64,000 nt of DNA. Origin: Melioribacter sp. Lineage in GTDB: Bacteria > Bacteroidota > Ignavibacteria > Ignavibacteriales > Melioribacteraceae. The stretch spans positions 124,001-188,000 of the forward strand of contig JAOACD010000016.1 in NCBI GenBank assembly GCA_026417975.1, given 5' to 3'. The notes beneath the pieces are model-generated. The model saw nothing but the letters and a program-made list of their open reading frames with translations, had not been told where the DNA came from and made no database searches. Position numbers and translations under genes: made by a program. Positions 33,977 to 43,657 of the stretch are shown piece after piece; the first letter of the stretch is position 1, and each line of letters opens with the position of its first letter.

Positions 33977-34831
33977 ATGGAAAAAAAGAAAAAGATTGCT
34001 TTTGTGTCAATGTTAGCTGCGATATTTCTTACCGCTTTTAAATTGGTAGTTGGACTAACAACAGGTAGCCTTGGTATATTGTCTGAGGCCCTTCATTCAG
34101 GTTTAGATTTATTGGCTACAGGAATAACTTTCTTGGCTGTTAAGTATTCTGATAAGCCTGCTGACGAAGGACATAATTATGGACATGGTAAAATTGAAAA
34201 TTATTCTGCATTAGTGGAAACATTATTATTATTTTTAACATGCATATGGATAATTTACGAGGCAATTAGAAGATTAGTTACTGGGAATGTAGAAATAGAA
34301 GTTTCTTTTTGGTCATATTTAGTAGTAATTATTGCAATCATTGTTGACTTTAATCGTTCAAAAGTTTTATATAAAACCGCGAAGGAGTATAATAGTCAAG
34401 CGTTGGAAGCTGATGCTTTACATTTTTCTACAGATATATGGAGTTCAATTGTTGTATTAATAGGTTTAATTTGCTCTTCATTTAAATTTTATTATGCAGA
34501 TGCAGTTGCAGGTTTAATTGTATCTTTAATAGTTTTGGGTATTAGTTACAAATTAGGTAAAAAATCGTTTGATGCATTAATTGATAAAGCACCAGAAGGA
34601 TTAAAAGACGAAATAGAATTGATTGTAAAAGAGATTCCAGAAGTAATTGTTTATCATGATATAAAGGTAAGAGAATCAGGTCCATATAAATTTGTTGATT
34701 TAAATATTCATGTTAATAAGTCTATAACCATAGAAGAGGCACATGAAATTTCACATAAAGTTGAAGAAGCAATTACTAGTAGAATTAAAAATGTTAAAGT
34801 AATGGTTCATACAGAACCAGATACGGATTAA
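33977..34831 (+). CDS. Cation diffusion facilitator transporter
   Basis: This 284-residue protein has six membrane helices and a C-terminal cytoplasmic domain. Metal-site motifs are visible: HSGLD in the second helix (EALHSGLDLLATGI), the loop HNYGHGKIENYSALVE, and HFSTD in the fifth helix (EADALHFSTDIWSS). The C-terminal portion (HDIKVRESGPYKFVDLNIHV ... EEAHEIS) is the usual dimerising domain. It exports zinc, iron, cobalt or cadmium in exchange for protons; the metal is not evident. Located between the sulfur-operon leader (divergent) and the pyruvate dehydrogenase genes. No SD is seen and the transcript may be leaderless. Confidence 0.92.
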   Translation: MEKKKKIAFVSMLAAIFLTAFKLVVGLTTGSLGILSEALHSGLDLLATGITFLAVKYSDKPADEGHNYGHGKIENYSALVETLLLFLTCIWIIYEAIRRLVTGNVEIEVSFWSYLVVIIAIIVDFNRSKVLYKTAKEYNSQALEADALHFSTDIWSSIVVLIGLICSSFKFYYADAVAGLIVSLIVLGISYKLGKKSFDALIDKAPEGLKDEIELIVKEIPEVIVYHDIKVRESGPYKFVDLNIHVNKSITIEEAHEISHKVEEAITSRIKNVKVMVHTEPDTD

Positions 34832-34935
34832 AAAGGTAGTATACCTTTAAAAAAATTTCTTGAACTAATAATATTAATATCATGTTAAAATCGTGAATGT
34901 GAATTAAAATCAAAAGTAAAAATGGGAGTTAAAAA

Positions 34936-37608
34936 ATGAAAAATAACTTTAACAATGCCACAAGCATTGATGAGATAGAATTAAGAGAATGGCTAGAATC
35001 ACTAGAATATGTTTTACAAACAGAAGGACCAGAAAAAGTCAAGGAATTATTACATAATCTTGACACTTACGCTCATGAGAGGGGAGTTGAAATTCCCTTT
35101 ACAGCAAACACACCTCATATAAATACTATTCCAAAAGAAAAACAACCACCTTTCCCAGGTAGTAGAGAAATTGAACGAAGAATTAAAAGTCTTGTTAGAT
35201 GGAATGCAATGGCAATGGTTGTAAGAGCTAATAAGGTTGAACCTGGAATAGGTGGACATATTTCAACTTATGCTTCATTAGCAACTTTGTATGAGATTGG
35301 ATTCAATCATTTCTTTAGAGGAAAAGATGGCAACCACGAAGGAGATATAATTTATTTTCAAGGTCATGCGGCTCCCGGAGTTTATGCAAGGGCTTTTCTT
35401 GAAGGAAGATTAACGAAAGAACAACTTGAAAACTTTAGAAGGGAATTACAACCTGGTGGAGGATTATCTTCTTATCCGCATCCATGGTTAATGCCAGATT
35501 TCTGGGAATTCCCAACTGTTTCAATGGGACTTGGGCCTATCCAAGCAATATACCGAGCAAGATTTATTCGTTACTTAGAGGATAGAGGATTAAAAAAACC
35601 TAGTGACCAAAAGGTTTGGGCATTTATTGGTGATGGTGAAACAGACGAACCAGAAACTCTTGGAGCTATAACTCTAGCTGCACGCGAAAAGCTTGATAAT
35701 TTAATATTTGTTATTAATTGTAATCTTCAAAGGTTAGATGGTCCTGTAAGAGGTAATGGTAATATTATTCAAGAACTCGAAGCTATATTTAGAGGAGCAG
35801 GCTGGAATGTTATTAAAGTGGTTTGGGGAAGCGATTGGGATCCTCTTTTAGAAGCAGATAAAACAGGACTACTTGTAAAAAGAATGAATGAATCTATTGA
35901 CGGAGAATCACAAAATTATGTGACTAGGGGTGGAAAATATGTAAGAGAGCATTTCTTTGGGAAATACCCTGAACTTCTAAAACTTGTCGAACATTATACT
36001 GATGAACAATTAGCAAAAATGAAACGTGGTGGTCATGATCCAGAGAAAGTTTATGCAGCTTATAAAGCCGCTGTTGAACATAAGGGGTCGCCAACTGTAA
36101 TATTAGCTAAAACTGTTAAAGGTTATGGATTGGGTGAGGCAGGTGAAGGAAAAAACATTACACACCAACAAAAGAAATTAAATGAAGAAGAACTTAGAGA
36201 ATTTAGAACTCGTTTTTCGATTCCTATTAGTGACGAAGAAGTAGCAAATGCTCCATTTTATCGACCACCTGAAGATTCACCTGAAATTTTGTATCTCAAA
36301 GAAAGAAGAAAAGCATTGGGAGGTTATATCCCAAAGAGAATTGTAAAAGCTCCCCCACTAAAAACTCCTTCTGAAGAATTATTTGAAGAATTTTATAAAG
36401 GTACAGAAGGACACGATGTTTCAACAACAATGGTTTATGTTCGCATTCTTGCTAAGCTGTTAAAAGATAAAGAAATTGGTCATTTAATAGTTCCTATTGT
36501 TCCAGACGAAGCAAGAACATTTGGAATGGAAGCTTTATTTAGACAAGTTGGTATTTATTCACATGTAGGTCAATTATATGAACCGGTTGATAAAGACAGT
36601 CTATTATATTATAAAGAAGCAAAGAATGGACAGATATTAGAAGAAGGAATAACAGAAGCTGGTGCAATGTCTTCATTCATAGCAGCTGGTACAGCATACT
36701 CAGTACATGGAATTAATACTATTCCTTTCTTTTCATTTTACTCAATGTTTGGTTTTCAAAGAGTTGGAGATTTGATTTGGGCTGCAGGCGATATGAGATG
36801 TAAAGGATTTTTATTTGGTGCAACTGCAGGTAGAACTACATTAGCTGGTGAAGGACTTCAGCATCAAGATGGCCATAGTCATCTTCTTGCTTATCCAGTT
36901 CCAAATTTAATGGCTTATGACCCTGCTTTTGCTTATGAATTGGCAGTTATTATTCGTGATGGCATTTATCGAATGTATGAAAAACAAGAAGATATTTTTT
37001 ATTACATAACAATTATGAACGAAAATTATCCACAGCCACCAATGCCTCCTAATGTGAAAGAAGGAATTTTGAAAGGTATGTATAAGTTCAAAGCAAGCCA
37101 AATGAGTGAACAAAAATTAAAAGCTCATTTACTAGGAAGCGGGACTATATTAAATGAAGTAATTAAAGCTGCTGAAATATTAGAGAATGAATATAAAGTA
37201 TCAACAGATGTATGGAGTGTTACAAGTTATAAAAATCTTCACCTTGATGCTCAGGAAATTGAAAGATGGAATATGTTTCATCCTGATGAGCCTAAGCTTC
37301 CTTACATTTCAGAAATAACAAAAGATGAAACTGGTGTGTTTGTTGCAGCTTCAGATTATGTTCAAATCTTAAAAGATGCATTAGCAAAATGGCTCCCAGG
37401 TCCACTACATTCTTTAGGAACGTATGGTTATGGTAGGAGTGATAGCAGAGCTGCTTTAAGAGATTTCTTTGAAGTAGACGCAAAGCATATTGTATATGCA
37501 ACTCTTTATTCATTATACAAAGAAAAGAAAATTAAATTAGATACTCTTAAGAAAGCTCAAAAAGAATTGGGAATTAATCCAAATAAACCAAATCCAGCTA
37601 AATCGTAA
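34936..37608 (+). CDS. aceE: Pyruvate dehydrogenase E1 component, homodimeric type
   Basis: The 890-residue protein is the large single-chain E1 (AceE). Recognisable parts are GGHISTYASLATLYEIGFNH, YFQGHAAPGVYARAFLEG, the thiamine-diphosphate motif GDGETDEPETLGA...NCNLQ, KTVKGYGLG, VPDEARTFGME, and HQDGHSHL. It decarboxylates pyruvate and transfers the acetyl group to E2 lipoyl arms. The homodimeric form is common in gamma-proteobacteria and actinobacteria; many Bacteroidota instead use the alpha/beta type. E2 and E3 follow directly, so the complex is encoded as one unit. The SD GGGAG precedes the ATG. Confidence 0.95.
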   Translation: MKNNFNNATSIDEIELREWLESLEYVLQTEGPEKVKELLHNLDTYAHERGVEIPFTANTPHINTIPKEKQPPFPGSREIERRIKSLVRWNAMAMVVRANKVEPGIGGHISTYASLATLYEIGFNHFFRGKDGNHEGDIIYFQGHAAPGVYARAFLEGRLTKEQLENFRRELQPGGGLSSYPHPWLMPDFWEFPTVSMGLGPIQAIYRARFIRYLEDRGLKKPSDQKVWAFIGDGETDEPETLGAITLAAREKLDNLIFVINCNLQRLDGPVRGNGNIIQELEAIFRGAGWNVIKVVWGSDWDPLLEADKTGLLVKRMNESIDGESQNYVTRGGKYVREHFFGKYPELLKLVEHYTDEQLAKMKRGGHDPEKVYAAYKAAVEHKGSPTVILAKTVKGYGLGEAGEGKNITHQQKKLNEEELREFRTRFSIPISDEEVANAPFYRPPEDSPEILYLKERRKALGGYIPKRIVKAPPLKTPSEELFEEFYKGTEGHDVSTTMVYVRILAKLLKDKEIGHLIVPIVPDEARTFGMEALFRQVGIYSHVGQLYEPVDKDSLLYYKEAKNGQILEEGITEAGAMSSFIAAGTAYSVHGINTIPFFSFYSMFGFQRVGDLIWAAGDMRCKGFLFGATAGRTTLAGEGLQHQDGHSHLLAYPVPNLMAYDPAFAYELAVIIRDGIYRMYEKQEDIFYYITIMNENYPQPPMPPNVKEGILKGMYKFKASQMSEQKLKAHLLGSGTILNEVIKAAEILENEYKVSTDVWSVTSYKNLHLDAQEIERWNMFHPDEPKLPYISEITKDETGVFVAASDYVQILKDALAKWLPGPLHSLGTYGYGRSDSRAALRDFFEVDAKHIVYATLYSLYKEKKIKLDTLKKAQKELGINPNKPNPAKS

Positions 37609-37637
37609 AAATATTTCTAACAAAATTGGAAATAAAA

Positions 37638-38978
37638 ATGATAGTAGACTTTAATCTTCCGCATTTAGGAGAAAATATACAAACAGCAGATATAATTAAA
37701 GTACTTGTCAAAGAAGGAGACAAAGTTGAAGTAGATCAAATTATAATCGAAATAGAAACAGATAAGGCAACTATTGAAGTGCCATCAGAAATTAGTGGCG
37801 TAGTAAAGAAGGTTCATGTTAAAGAAGGTACAAAAGCCAAAGTAGGTGACCCTATAATTTCTGTTGAAGTTGATGCTAAAGTTGAAGAGGGAAAAAATAA
37901 AGAGTTAGAGGTAGATAAAACTTCCGAAGAAAATAAAGTTCCAGCAATAGAAATAAAACAGGATGTAACAGATTATCAACAACCTGTTGTTAATCACCAA
38001 ACTCCTGTTGTTAAGGAACATACTCATATGCCGCAGGTGATTGATATTCCGAGAGATATTGTTAAAACCATTGTTCCTGCGTCTCCGTCTGTGAGAAGAT
38101 TTGCTAGAGAAATTGGTGTTGATATAACTAAGGTAAAGGGAAGTGGTCCCAAAGGAAGAATTTTGATAGACGATGTTAAAGCTTATGCAAAATCATTAAA
38201 CGAACAAATTCAAAAAGGTGTTGCCCCAGGAATTTCTTTTGGATTTAAGGAACCTCTACCTGATTTTACTAAATGGGGTGAAATAGAAAAACAACCAATG
38301 ACTAACGTTAGGCGCAAGACAGCAGAACATTTGTCGTATGCATGGAATGTTGCTCCTCATGTTACTCAGTTTGATAAAGCAGATATTACTGAGTTAGAAA
38401 AATTTAGAAAACAGTATGCAAGTAAAGTAGAAGCTGATGGTGGTAAACTGACTATTACAGCTATTTTACTTAAAATTGTTGCTTCTGCGTTAAAAGTATT
38501 CCCTCAGTTTAATACTAGTGTTGATATGGAAAGAAATGAGATTATTTACAAAAAATATTATAACATAGGTATTGCTGTAGATACTGAAAGAGGGTTGCTT
38601 GTACCTGTAATTAGGGATGTTGATAAAAAAAATATAACTCAATTAAGCATCGAACTTACTGAAATTTCTAAAAAGGCTCGTGAGAAAAAATTAACCCCTG
38701 ATGATATGCAAGGTGGATGTTTTACAATTTCTAATCTTGGTGGAATTGGTGGCACTTACTTTACGCCAATTGTGAACTCGCCAGAAGTTGCAATTCTTGG
38801 TGTTTCTAGGTCTACTATTGAACCAGTATACATTGATGGAGAATTTAAACCAAGATTAATGCTACCTCTTTCATTATCGTATGATCACAGAATAATTGAT
38901 GGAGCAGATGGAATTAGATTTTTAAGATGGATTGTAAATGCGCTCGAAAATCCTTTCTTAATTGCATTGGAAGGCTAA
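37638..38978 (+). CDS. Dihydrolipoamide acetyltransferase (E2 of pyruvate dehydrogenase)
   Basis: The 446-residue E2 contains one lipoyl domain (lipoyl Lys in IETDKATIEVPS near residue 44), a flexible Pro/Val/Thr-rich linker, a peripheral-subunit-binding domain (VRRFAREIGVDITKVKGSG ... GRILIDDVKAYA) and a catalytic domain ending in SYDHRIIDGADGIRFL with the active H-x3-D. It accepts acetyl groups from AceE and gives acetyl-CoA. I choose ATG 37638 because GGAA lies at a suitable distance; a TTG at 37626 is also in frame. It follows aceE by 29 bp. Confidence 0.93.
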   Translation: MIVDFNLPHLGENIQTADIIKVLVKEGDKVEVDQIIIEIETDKATIEVPSEISGVVKKVHVKEGTKAKVGDPIISVEVDAKVEEGKNKELEVDKTSEENKVPAIEIKQDVTDYQQPVVNHQTPVVKEHTHMPQVIDIPRDIVKTIVPASPSVRRFAREIGVDITKVKGSGPKGRILIDDVKAYAKSLNEQIQKGVAPGISFGFKEPLPDFTKWGEIEKQPMTNVRRKTAEHLSYAWNVAPHVTQFDKADITELEKFRKQYASKVEADGGKLTITAILLKIVASALKVFPQFNTSVDMERNEIIYKKYYNIGIAVDTERGLLVPVIRDVDKKNITQLSIELTEISKKAREKKLTPDDMQGGCFTISNLGGIGGTYFTPIVNSPEVAILGVSRSTIEPVYIDGEFKPRLMLPLSLSYDHRIIDGADGIRFLRWIVNALENPFLIALEG

Positions 38979-39077
38979 TTTGAATAAGTTCTGCGATTTT
39001 TTTCTATTTTATTATCAACTTTGTGCTTTAGTGTTTTTTATATTTGTAACATTCAAAAACAAAATTCATAGGTGTAA

Positions 39078-40496
39078 ATGTCAACTAAAACACAATTAGC
39101 AGTTATAGGTGCCGGACCAGGCGGCTATGCCGCAGCTTTTTTAGCAGCAGATTTAGGAATGCAGGTTACATTAATTGATATGGAAAAAAATCCTGGTGGT
39201 GTTTGCCTCTATCGAGGATGCATTCCTTCTAAAGCTTTACTTCATATCGCAAAGCTTATCAACGAAGCAGAAGAAGCATATAAATTTGGTGTTGAGTTTG
39301 GAAAACCTAAAATTGATATAAATAAGATTAGAGATTTTAAGAATAATGTTGTTAATAAACTTACAGGAGGATTAGGACAACTATCTAAACAGAGAAAGGT
39401 AAATTATATAAATGGCAAAGCAACTTTTCTTAATTCAAATACATTGTCGATTTCTAAAATTGATGGAACTTTAGAAGAATTAATTTTTGATAAAGCTATT
39501 ATTGCAACTGGCTCGGTGCCTGCAAAAATTCCTGGATTATCTATTGATTCACCAAAAGTTATGGATTCTACTGCTGCATTAGAAATAAATGATATACCTG
39601 AAAAAATGCTTGTTATAGGAGGTGGGTATATTGGATTAGAATTAAGTACTGTTTATTCTGCACTGGGTAGTAAAGTTACAGTAGTTGAAATGATGCCAGG
39701 ATTATTACCGGGGGCAGATAGAGACTTGGTCGCTATACTAGAAAAAAGATTGAAATCTAAATTGGCATCTATATATGTTGAAACAAAAGTAGTAGAATTA
39801 CAAGAAATTGATAATGGTATTAAGGTTAAATTAGAAGGGAAAAACATAGCAGAACCTGAATTGGTATTCGATAAAGTTTTAATCTCAGTAGGTCGAAAAC
39901 CTGTTACTGACGGACTTGGATTAGAAAATACAAAAGTGAAAGTGAACGAAAAAGGTTTTATATCAGTAGATAAACAACTAAGAACAGATGATCCAAATAT
40001 TTATGCTATTGGAGATGTTGTTGGGAATCCAATGCTTGCACATAAAGCTGCAGCAGAAGGTCGAGTAGCAGTCGAAGCAATTCTTGGGTATAAGGTTGTT
40101 TTTGAGCCAAATGCAATTCCAGCGGTTGTTTTTACTGACCCAGAAATTGCATGGACAGGAATTACAGAAACCGAAGCACAATCAAAAGGAATAAAATACG
40201 AAGTTGCAAAATTTCCTTGGGGTGCAAGTGGAAGAGCTACAACGTTGGATAGAAACGATGGACTTACAAAATTAATAATTGAGCCAGAAACCGAAAGAAT
40301 TATTGGAGTAGGAATTGTTGGCGTTGGAGCAGGAGATATGATTGCAGAAGGTACTCTTGCAATTGAAATGGGGGCTACTGTTAAAGACCTTGAATTAACA
40401 ATTCATCCTCATCCAACATTGTCTGAAACCTTAATGTTCGCTGCTGAATTATTTTATGGTCATGCTACTGATTTATATAGACCAAAAAGAAAATAA
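39078..40496 (+). CDS. lpdA: Dihydrolipoyl dehydrogenase (E3)
   Basis: The 472-residue flavoprotein has FAD-binding AVIGAGPGGYAAAF, redox disulfide GGVCLYRGCIPSKALLH, NAD-binding VIGGGYIGLELSTVYSALG, and the FAD-site YAIGDVVGNPMLAHKA. The catalytic His-Glu pair lies in HPHPTLSETL near the C-terminus. It re-oxidises the lipoyl group of the pyruvate dehydrogenase complex and may also serve the 2-oxoglutarate dehydrogenase or glycine cleavage systems. AGGTG precedes the ATG. It sits 99 bp after E2, so it could also have its own promoter. Confidence 0.96.
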   Translation: MSTKTQLAVIGAGPGGYAAAFLAADLGMQVTLIDMEKNPGGVCLYRGCIPSKALLHIAKLINEAEEAYKFGVEFGKPKIDINKIRDFKNNVVNKLTGGLGQLSKQRKVNYINGKATFLNSNTLSISKIDGTLEELIFDKAIIATGSVPAKIPGLSIDSPKVMDSTAALEINDIPEKMLVIGGGYIGLELSTVYSALGSKVTVVEMMPGLLPGADRDLVAILEKRLKSKLASIYVETKVVELQEIDNGIKVKLEGKNIAEPELVFDKVLISVGRKPVTDGLGLENTKVKVNEKGFISVDKQLRTDDPNIYAIGDVVGNPMLAHKAAAEGRVAVEAILGYKVVFEPNAIPAVVFTDPEIAWTGITETEAQSKGIKYEVAKFPWGASGRATTLDRNDGLTKLIIEPETERIIGVGIVGVGAGDMIAEGTLAIEMGATVKDLELTIHPHPTLSETLMFAAELFYGHATDLYRPKRK

Positions 40497-40552
40497 TTTA
40501 GAACTTACTTTGTAATGGATTGTTTAATTTCTTAAAGTTTTGCTGGATAAAT

Positions 40553-41695
40553 ATGAAAGTAAAGTTATGTTTATTTGTCTTTTTATCTTCAATTGCACTT
40601 GCACAAAATTATAATTGGGTTCGTCACGATTCGCTTGTTAAAGCAGGTATTAATCAGATTTATGGAATAGAATTCGATAAAGCAGAAAAAACTTTTGATA
40701 TTGTTATTAAAGAATATCCAACTCACCCTTCAGGTAAGTTTTTTAAAGCAATGATTACATGGTGGCGTATTCTCCTTGATTTGGAAGATGAAAGTATGGA
40801 CAAAAAATTTTATGACCAGCTACAAGAGGTTATAGATATGTGTGATAAAATCCTTGAAAAAAATGAGAAAAATATAGATGCAATCTTTTTTAAAGGAGGT
40901 TCAATTGGCTTTAGAGGAAGATTGCTTGGTATTAGAGAAAGTTGGTTGAAATCTGCTCTTGATGGCAAAGAAGGACTTGAATTAGTTTATAGAGCTTATA
41001 AAGCAGATCCTAAAAATGTTGACGTTCAACTTGGTTTTGGAATTTATCATTACTATGCAGAAGTTATCCCTCAGAAATATCCAGCTGTAAAACCCTTTAT
41101 GATTTTTTTCCCTAAAGGTGATAAGAAAAAAGGATTGAGCGAACTAGAATATGTAGCATGGAATGGAAGATATGCTAGAATTGAATCAAGATATTTTTTA
41201 ATGACTCTTAACTTTCAATTTGAAAATGATATGGACGAAGCGCGTAAATGGGGAAAATTATTATTGGCAGAATTCCCGAATAATCCAAATTTTCAAAAAT
41301 ATTATGGATTAACTTATGTTAAAGAAAACAATTATAAAGAAGCTGCTAAAATTTTTAGAGATATTTATAGAAAATGTTTAAAAGGATTACCTGGTTACAA
41401 TAAAAGATATAAAAGAGAAGCAAGCTATTATATTGGAATGGATTATAAGTTAAGAGATAAAGTTGATTCTGCTGCTTATTACTTTGAAATAAGTGAAAAA
41501 CTTTCAAGAGAGTTGGATAAAAAAACAGAATCTGGTTTTCTAATAAATACAGTACTCTATTTAGGAATGTTGTATGACCAAATGGGTCAAAGAGAAAAGG
41601 CTATTAGATATTATAATGAAGTATTGAAAATGAGAGATAGAAATAATTCACATGAGCTTGCAAGATTATACTTGAAAAATCCTTATAGAAAGTAA
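40553..41695 (+). CDS. Secreted TPR-repeat protein
   Basis: The 380-residue protein starts with a signal peptide (MKVKLCLFVFLSSIALAQ), followed by helical repeats (QIYGIEFDKAEKTFDIVIKE; IFFKGGSIGFRGRLLGIRES; YYGLTYVKENNYKEAAKIFR; LYLGMLYDQMGQREKAIRYY). Such repeats bind protein partners in the periplasm. The ATG at 40553 is used instead of an upstream in-frame start at 40520, because the signal peptide then begins directly and GGAT is upstream. Its stop is 3 bp from that of the convergent porQ. The role is unknown. Confidence 0.82.
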   Translation: MKVKLCLFVFLSSIALAQNYNWVRHDSLVKAGINQIYGIEFDKAEKTFDIVIKEYPTHPSGKFFKAMITWWRILLDLEDESMDKKFYDQLQEVIDMCDKILEKNEKNIDAIFFKGGSIGFRGRLLGIRESWLKSALDGKEGLELVYRAYKADPKNVDVQLGFGIYHYYAEVIPQKYPAVKPFMIFFPKGDKKKGLSELEYVAWNGRYARIESRYFLMTLNFQFENDMDEARKWGKLLLAEFPNNPNFQKYYGLTYVKENNYKEAAKIFRDIYRKCLKGLPGYNKRYKREASYYIGMDYKLRDKVDSAAYYFEISEKLSRELDKKTESGFLINTVLYLGMLYDQMGQREKAIRYYNEVLKMRDRNNSHELARLYLKNPYRK

Positions 41696-41698
41696 CTT

Positions 41699-42628
41699 TT
41701 ATAAATTAGTGGAAATACCAAATCTATGAAGAGCTCCAATCGAACCCATTGATGAATAAGCGTAATCAATAACATAACTTGCGGCATTAAAACCAAATCC
41801 TATATTGAATCCTGCTAATCCTGCTGTGGTACCAATTTTAAGTTCTTTTCGCTTTTGACTATCATAACCAATCCTAAGTTTAAAACTTTGTCCTAATTTG
41901 ATTTCACTTCCAAAGGTTAGATGCTTAAATCTTGCAAAGAAGTTACTATGATTTTCATTTAGATTATTAAATGAAAAATAAAATCTAATAGGAACTCTCT
42001 CTAGTTGCTTCGATAAACCTAATCGAATATCTAGTGGCAAGTCTTCTTTTGTAGAAATGTATGAATTTATTTGTTTACCCAAATTTAAAACTGAAAAACC
42101 AAAATTCCATAGTTTGTCAGGGATTTCATAGTGTAATCCAAGGTCAAAAGCATATGCTGTTGATGAATAACTTTCAATTCCTGAGTAAATGAATTTTACA
42201 TTAATTCCATAATAAAAATTTTCTCCTAATATGTTACCATAACCTAAGGAAAATGCAATATCACTAGCACTAAAATGGCCAATTTTTAGACCAAGTGGAT
42301 CTGCTTTTGTAAAATCTCCGTAGTTAATATACTTAATAGCAGTAGAGAATTTTCCTATATTTTTTATTTCCTTTACAAAAGCTAACGAAGCCGAATTAAT
42401 ATCTAATAAATGTTTTAAAAAAGAGATTGAAATTTGATTATTTTGATTAAAATTTATACCGGCAGGATTATAGAAAATTACATTAGGATCGTCATTGTTG
42501 GAAACAAAGCTTCCTGCAAGAGCAGCTGCACGTGGACTTATATCCAATTCTAAAAATTTATAAACAGTCTGTGAAAATATGATATTAGTTGTTATAAGAA
42601 AGATAAATATTATTTTTGCTTTTGACAT
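41699..42628 (-). CDS. porQ: PorQ-like type IX secretion outer-membrane protein
   Basis: The 309-residue protein has a signal peptide (MSKAKIIFIFLITTNIIFSQ) and then the PorV/PorQ family opening VYKFLELDISPRAAALAGSF with NDDPNVIFYNPAGI. The rest reads as a transmembrane beta-barrel in alternating strands. PorQ takes part in the attachment or shuttling of proteins at the type IX secretion outer-membrane complex. This agrees with the sorting domain on the pectinesterase and probably the metalloprotease encoded in the window. A PorV-like role is the alternative. Confidence 0.85.
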   Translation of the reverse strand: MSKAKIIFIFLITTNIIFSQTVYKFLELDISPRAAALAGSFVSNNDDPNVIFYNPAGINFNQNNQISISFLKHLLDINSASLAFVKEIKNIGKFSTAIKYINYGDFTKADPLGLKIGHFSASDIAFSLGYGNILGENFYYGINVKFIYSGIESYSSTAYAFDLGLHYEIPDKLWNFGFSVLNLGKQINSYISTKEDLPLDIRLGLSKQLERVPIRFYFSFNNLNENHSNFFARFKHLTFGSEIKLGQSFKLRIGYDSQKRKELKIGTTAGLAGFNIGFGFNAASYVIDYAYSSMGSIGALHRFGISTNL

Positions 42629-42780
42629 AATATGTATTTTTTATTGTACGATTTTAAAGATAATCTACCTTAAAGGCAAGGAAACAGGCTTTTTGCTTTG
42701 GAACATTTCTTAATCTTTTCATGTTAGAATTCGCAAACTTGATTATATTTAACTACTAAAAAAATAAATGGGAGATAAAA

Positions 42781-43635
42781 ATGAACGGCATAAAAACTGT
42801 AATATTAATGACCGCCATGATGGTATTGTTTATATTGGTTGGTAATTTATTAGGTGGTCAATCAGGAATGACGATTGCATTTATAATTTCTCTTGCACTA
42901 AATTTTGGCTCTTATTGGTTTTCAGATAAAATTGTTTTAGCCATGTATGGAGCAAAAGAAGTTACTCGTAATGAATTTCCTGAATTGTTTAATATAGTGG
43001 AAAAACTTTCGTTAAAAGCAAACTTGCCTATGCCAAAAGTTTATGTTATTGATAGTCCTACTCCTAATGCTTTTGCAACAGGTAGAAATCCTCAAAATGG
43101 AGCTGTAGCAGTTACTACGGGTATAATGAGAATTCTAAATAATGATGAGTTAGAAGGAGTTATTGCACATGAATTAGCACATATTAAAAATCGTGATATT
43201 CTTGTAAGTACAATTGCTGCAACTCTTGTAGGAACAATTACTTTTATTGCAAGAATGGCTGGTTGGGCAGCTATGTTTGGCGGAAGTAACAGAGACGATA
43301 GAAATAATAGTAATATTTTTTATGAGTTAGCTTTAATAATTATTGCTCCAATTGCAGCTATGTTAATTCAACTAGCTATTTCCCGCTCAAGAGAATTTAT
43401 GGCAGATGAAGGTGGTGCATTAATTTCCGGCAAGCCCTTAGGATTAGCTTCTGCATTGGATAAACTTGCAAAAGCAAATGAAATGATTCCAATGCCTAAT
43501 GCAGGAGCTTCGTCTGCTCATATGTTTATTGTTAATCCTTTAAGTGGAAAATCATTGATTAAATTATTTTCTACTCATCCCCCAATTGAAGATAGAATAG
43601 CAAGATTAAAAGAAATAGCAAGTGGTAGAAGATAG
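42781..43635 (+). CDS. htpX: HtpX-type membrane metalloprotease
   Basis: This 284-residue M48 protease has two N-terminal membrane helices, the zinc motif HELAHIKNRD (residues about 127-136), another two helices near residues 150-205, and the third zinc ligand in SRSREFMADEGGA. The C-terminal STHPPIEDRIARL is the usual ending. It degrades misfolded membrane proteins with the active site in the cytoplasm. GGGAG precedes the ATG. The following small gene is 22 bp away and may be cotranscribed. Confidence 0.95.
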   Translation: MNGIKTVILMTAMMVLFILVGNLLGGQSGMTIAFIISLALNFGSYWFSDKIVLAMYGAKEVTRNEFPELFNIVEKLSLKANLPMPKVYVIDSPTPNAFATGRNPQNGAVAVTTGIMRILNNDELEGVIAHELAHIKNRDILVSTIAATLVGTITFIARMAGWAAMFGGSNRDDRNNSNIFYELALIIIAPIAAMLIQLAISRSREFMADEGGALISGKPLGLASALDKLAKANEMIPMPNAGASSAHMFIVNPLSGKSLIKLFSTHPPIEDRIARLKEIASGRR

Positions 43636-43657
43636 TTAATAAAAAATCTTTACTTAA

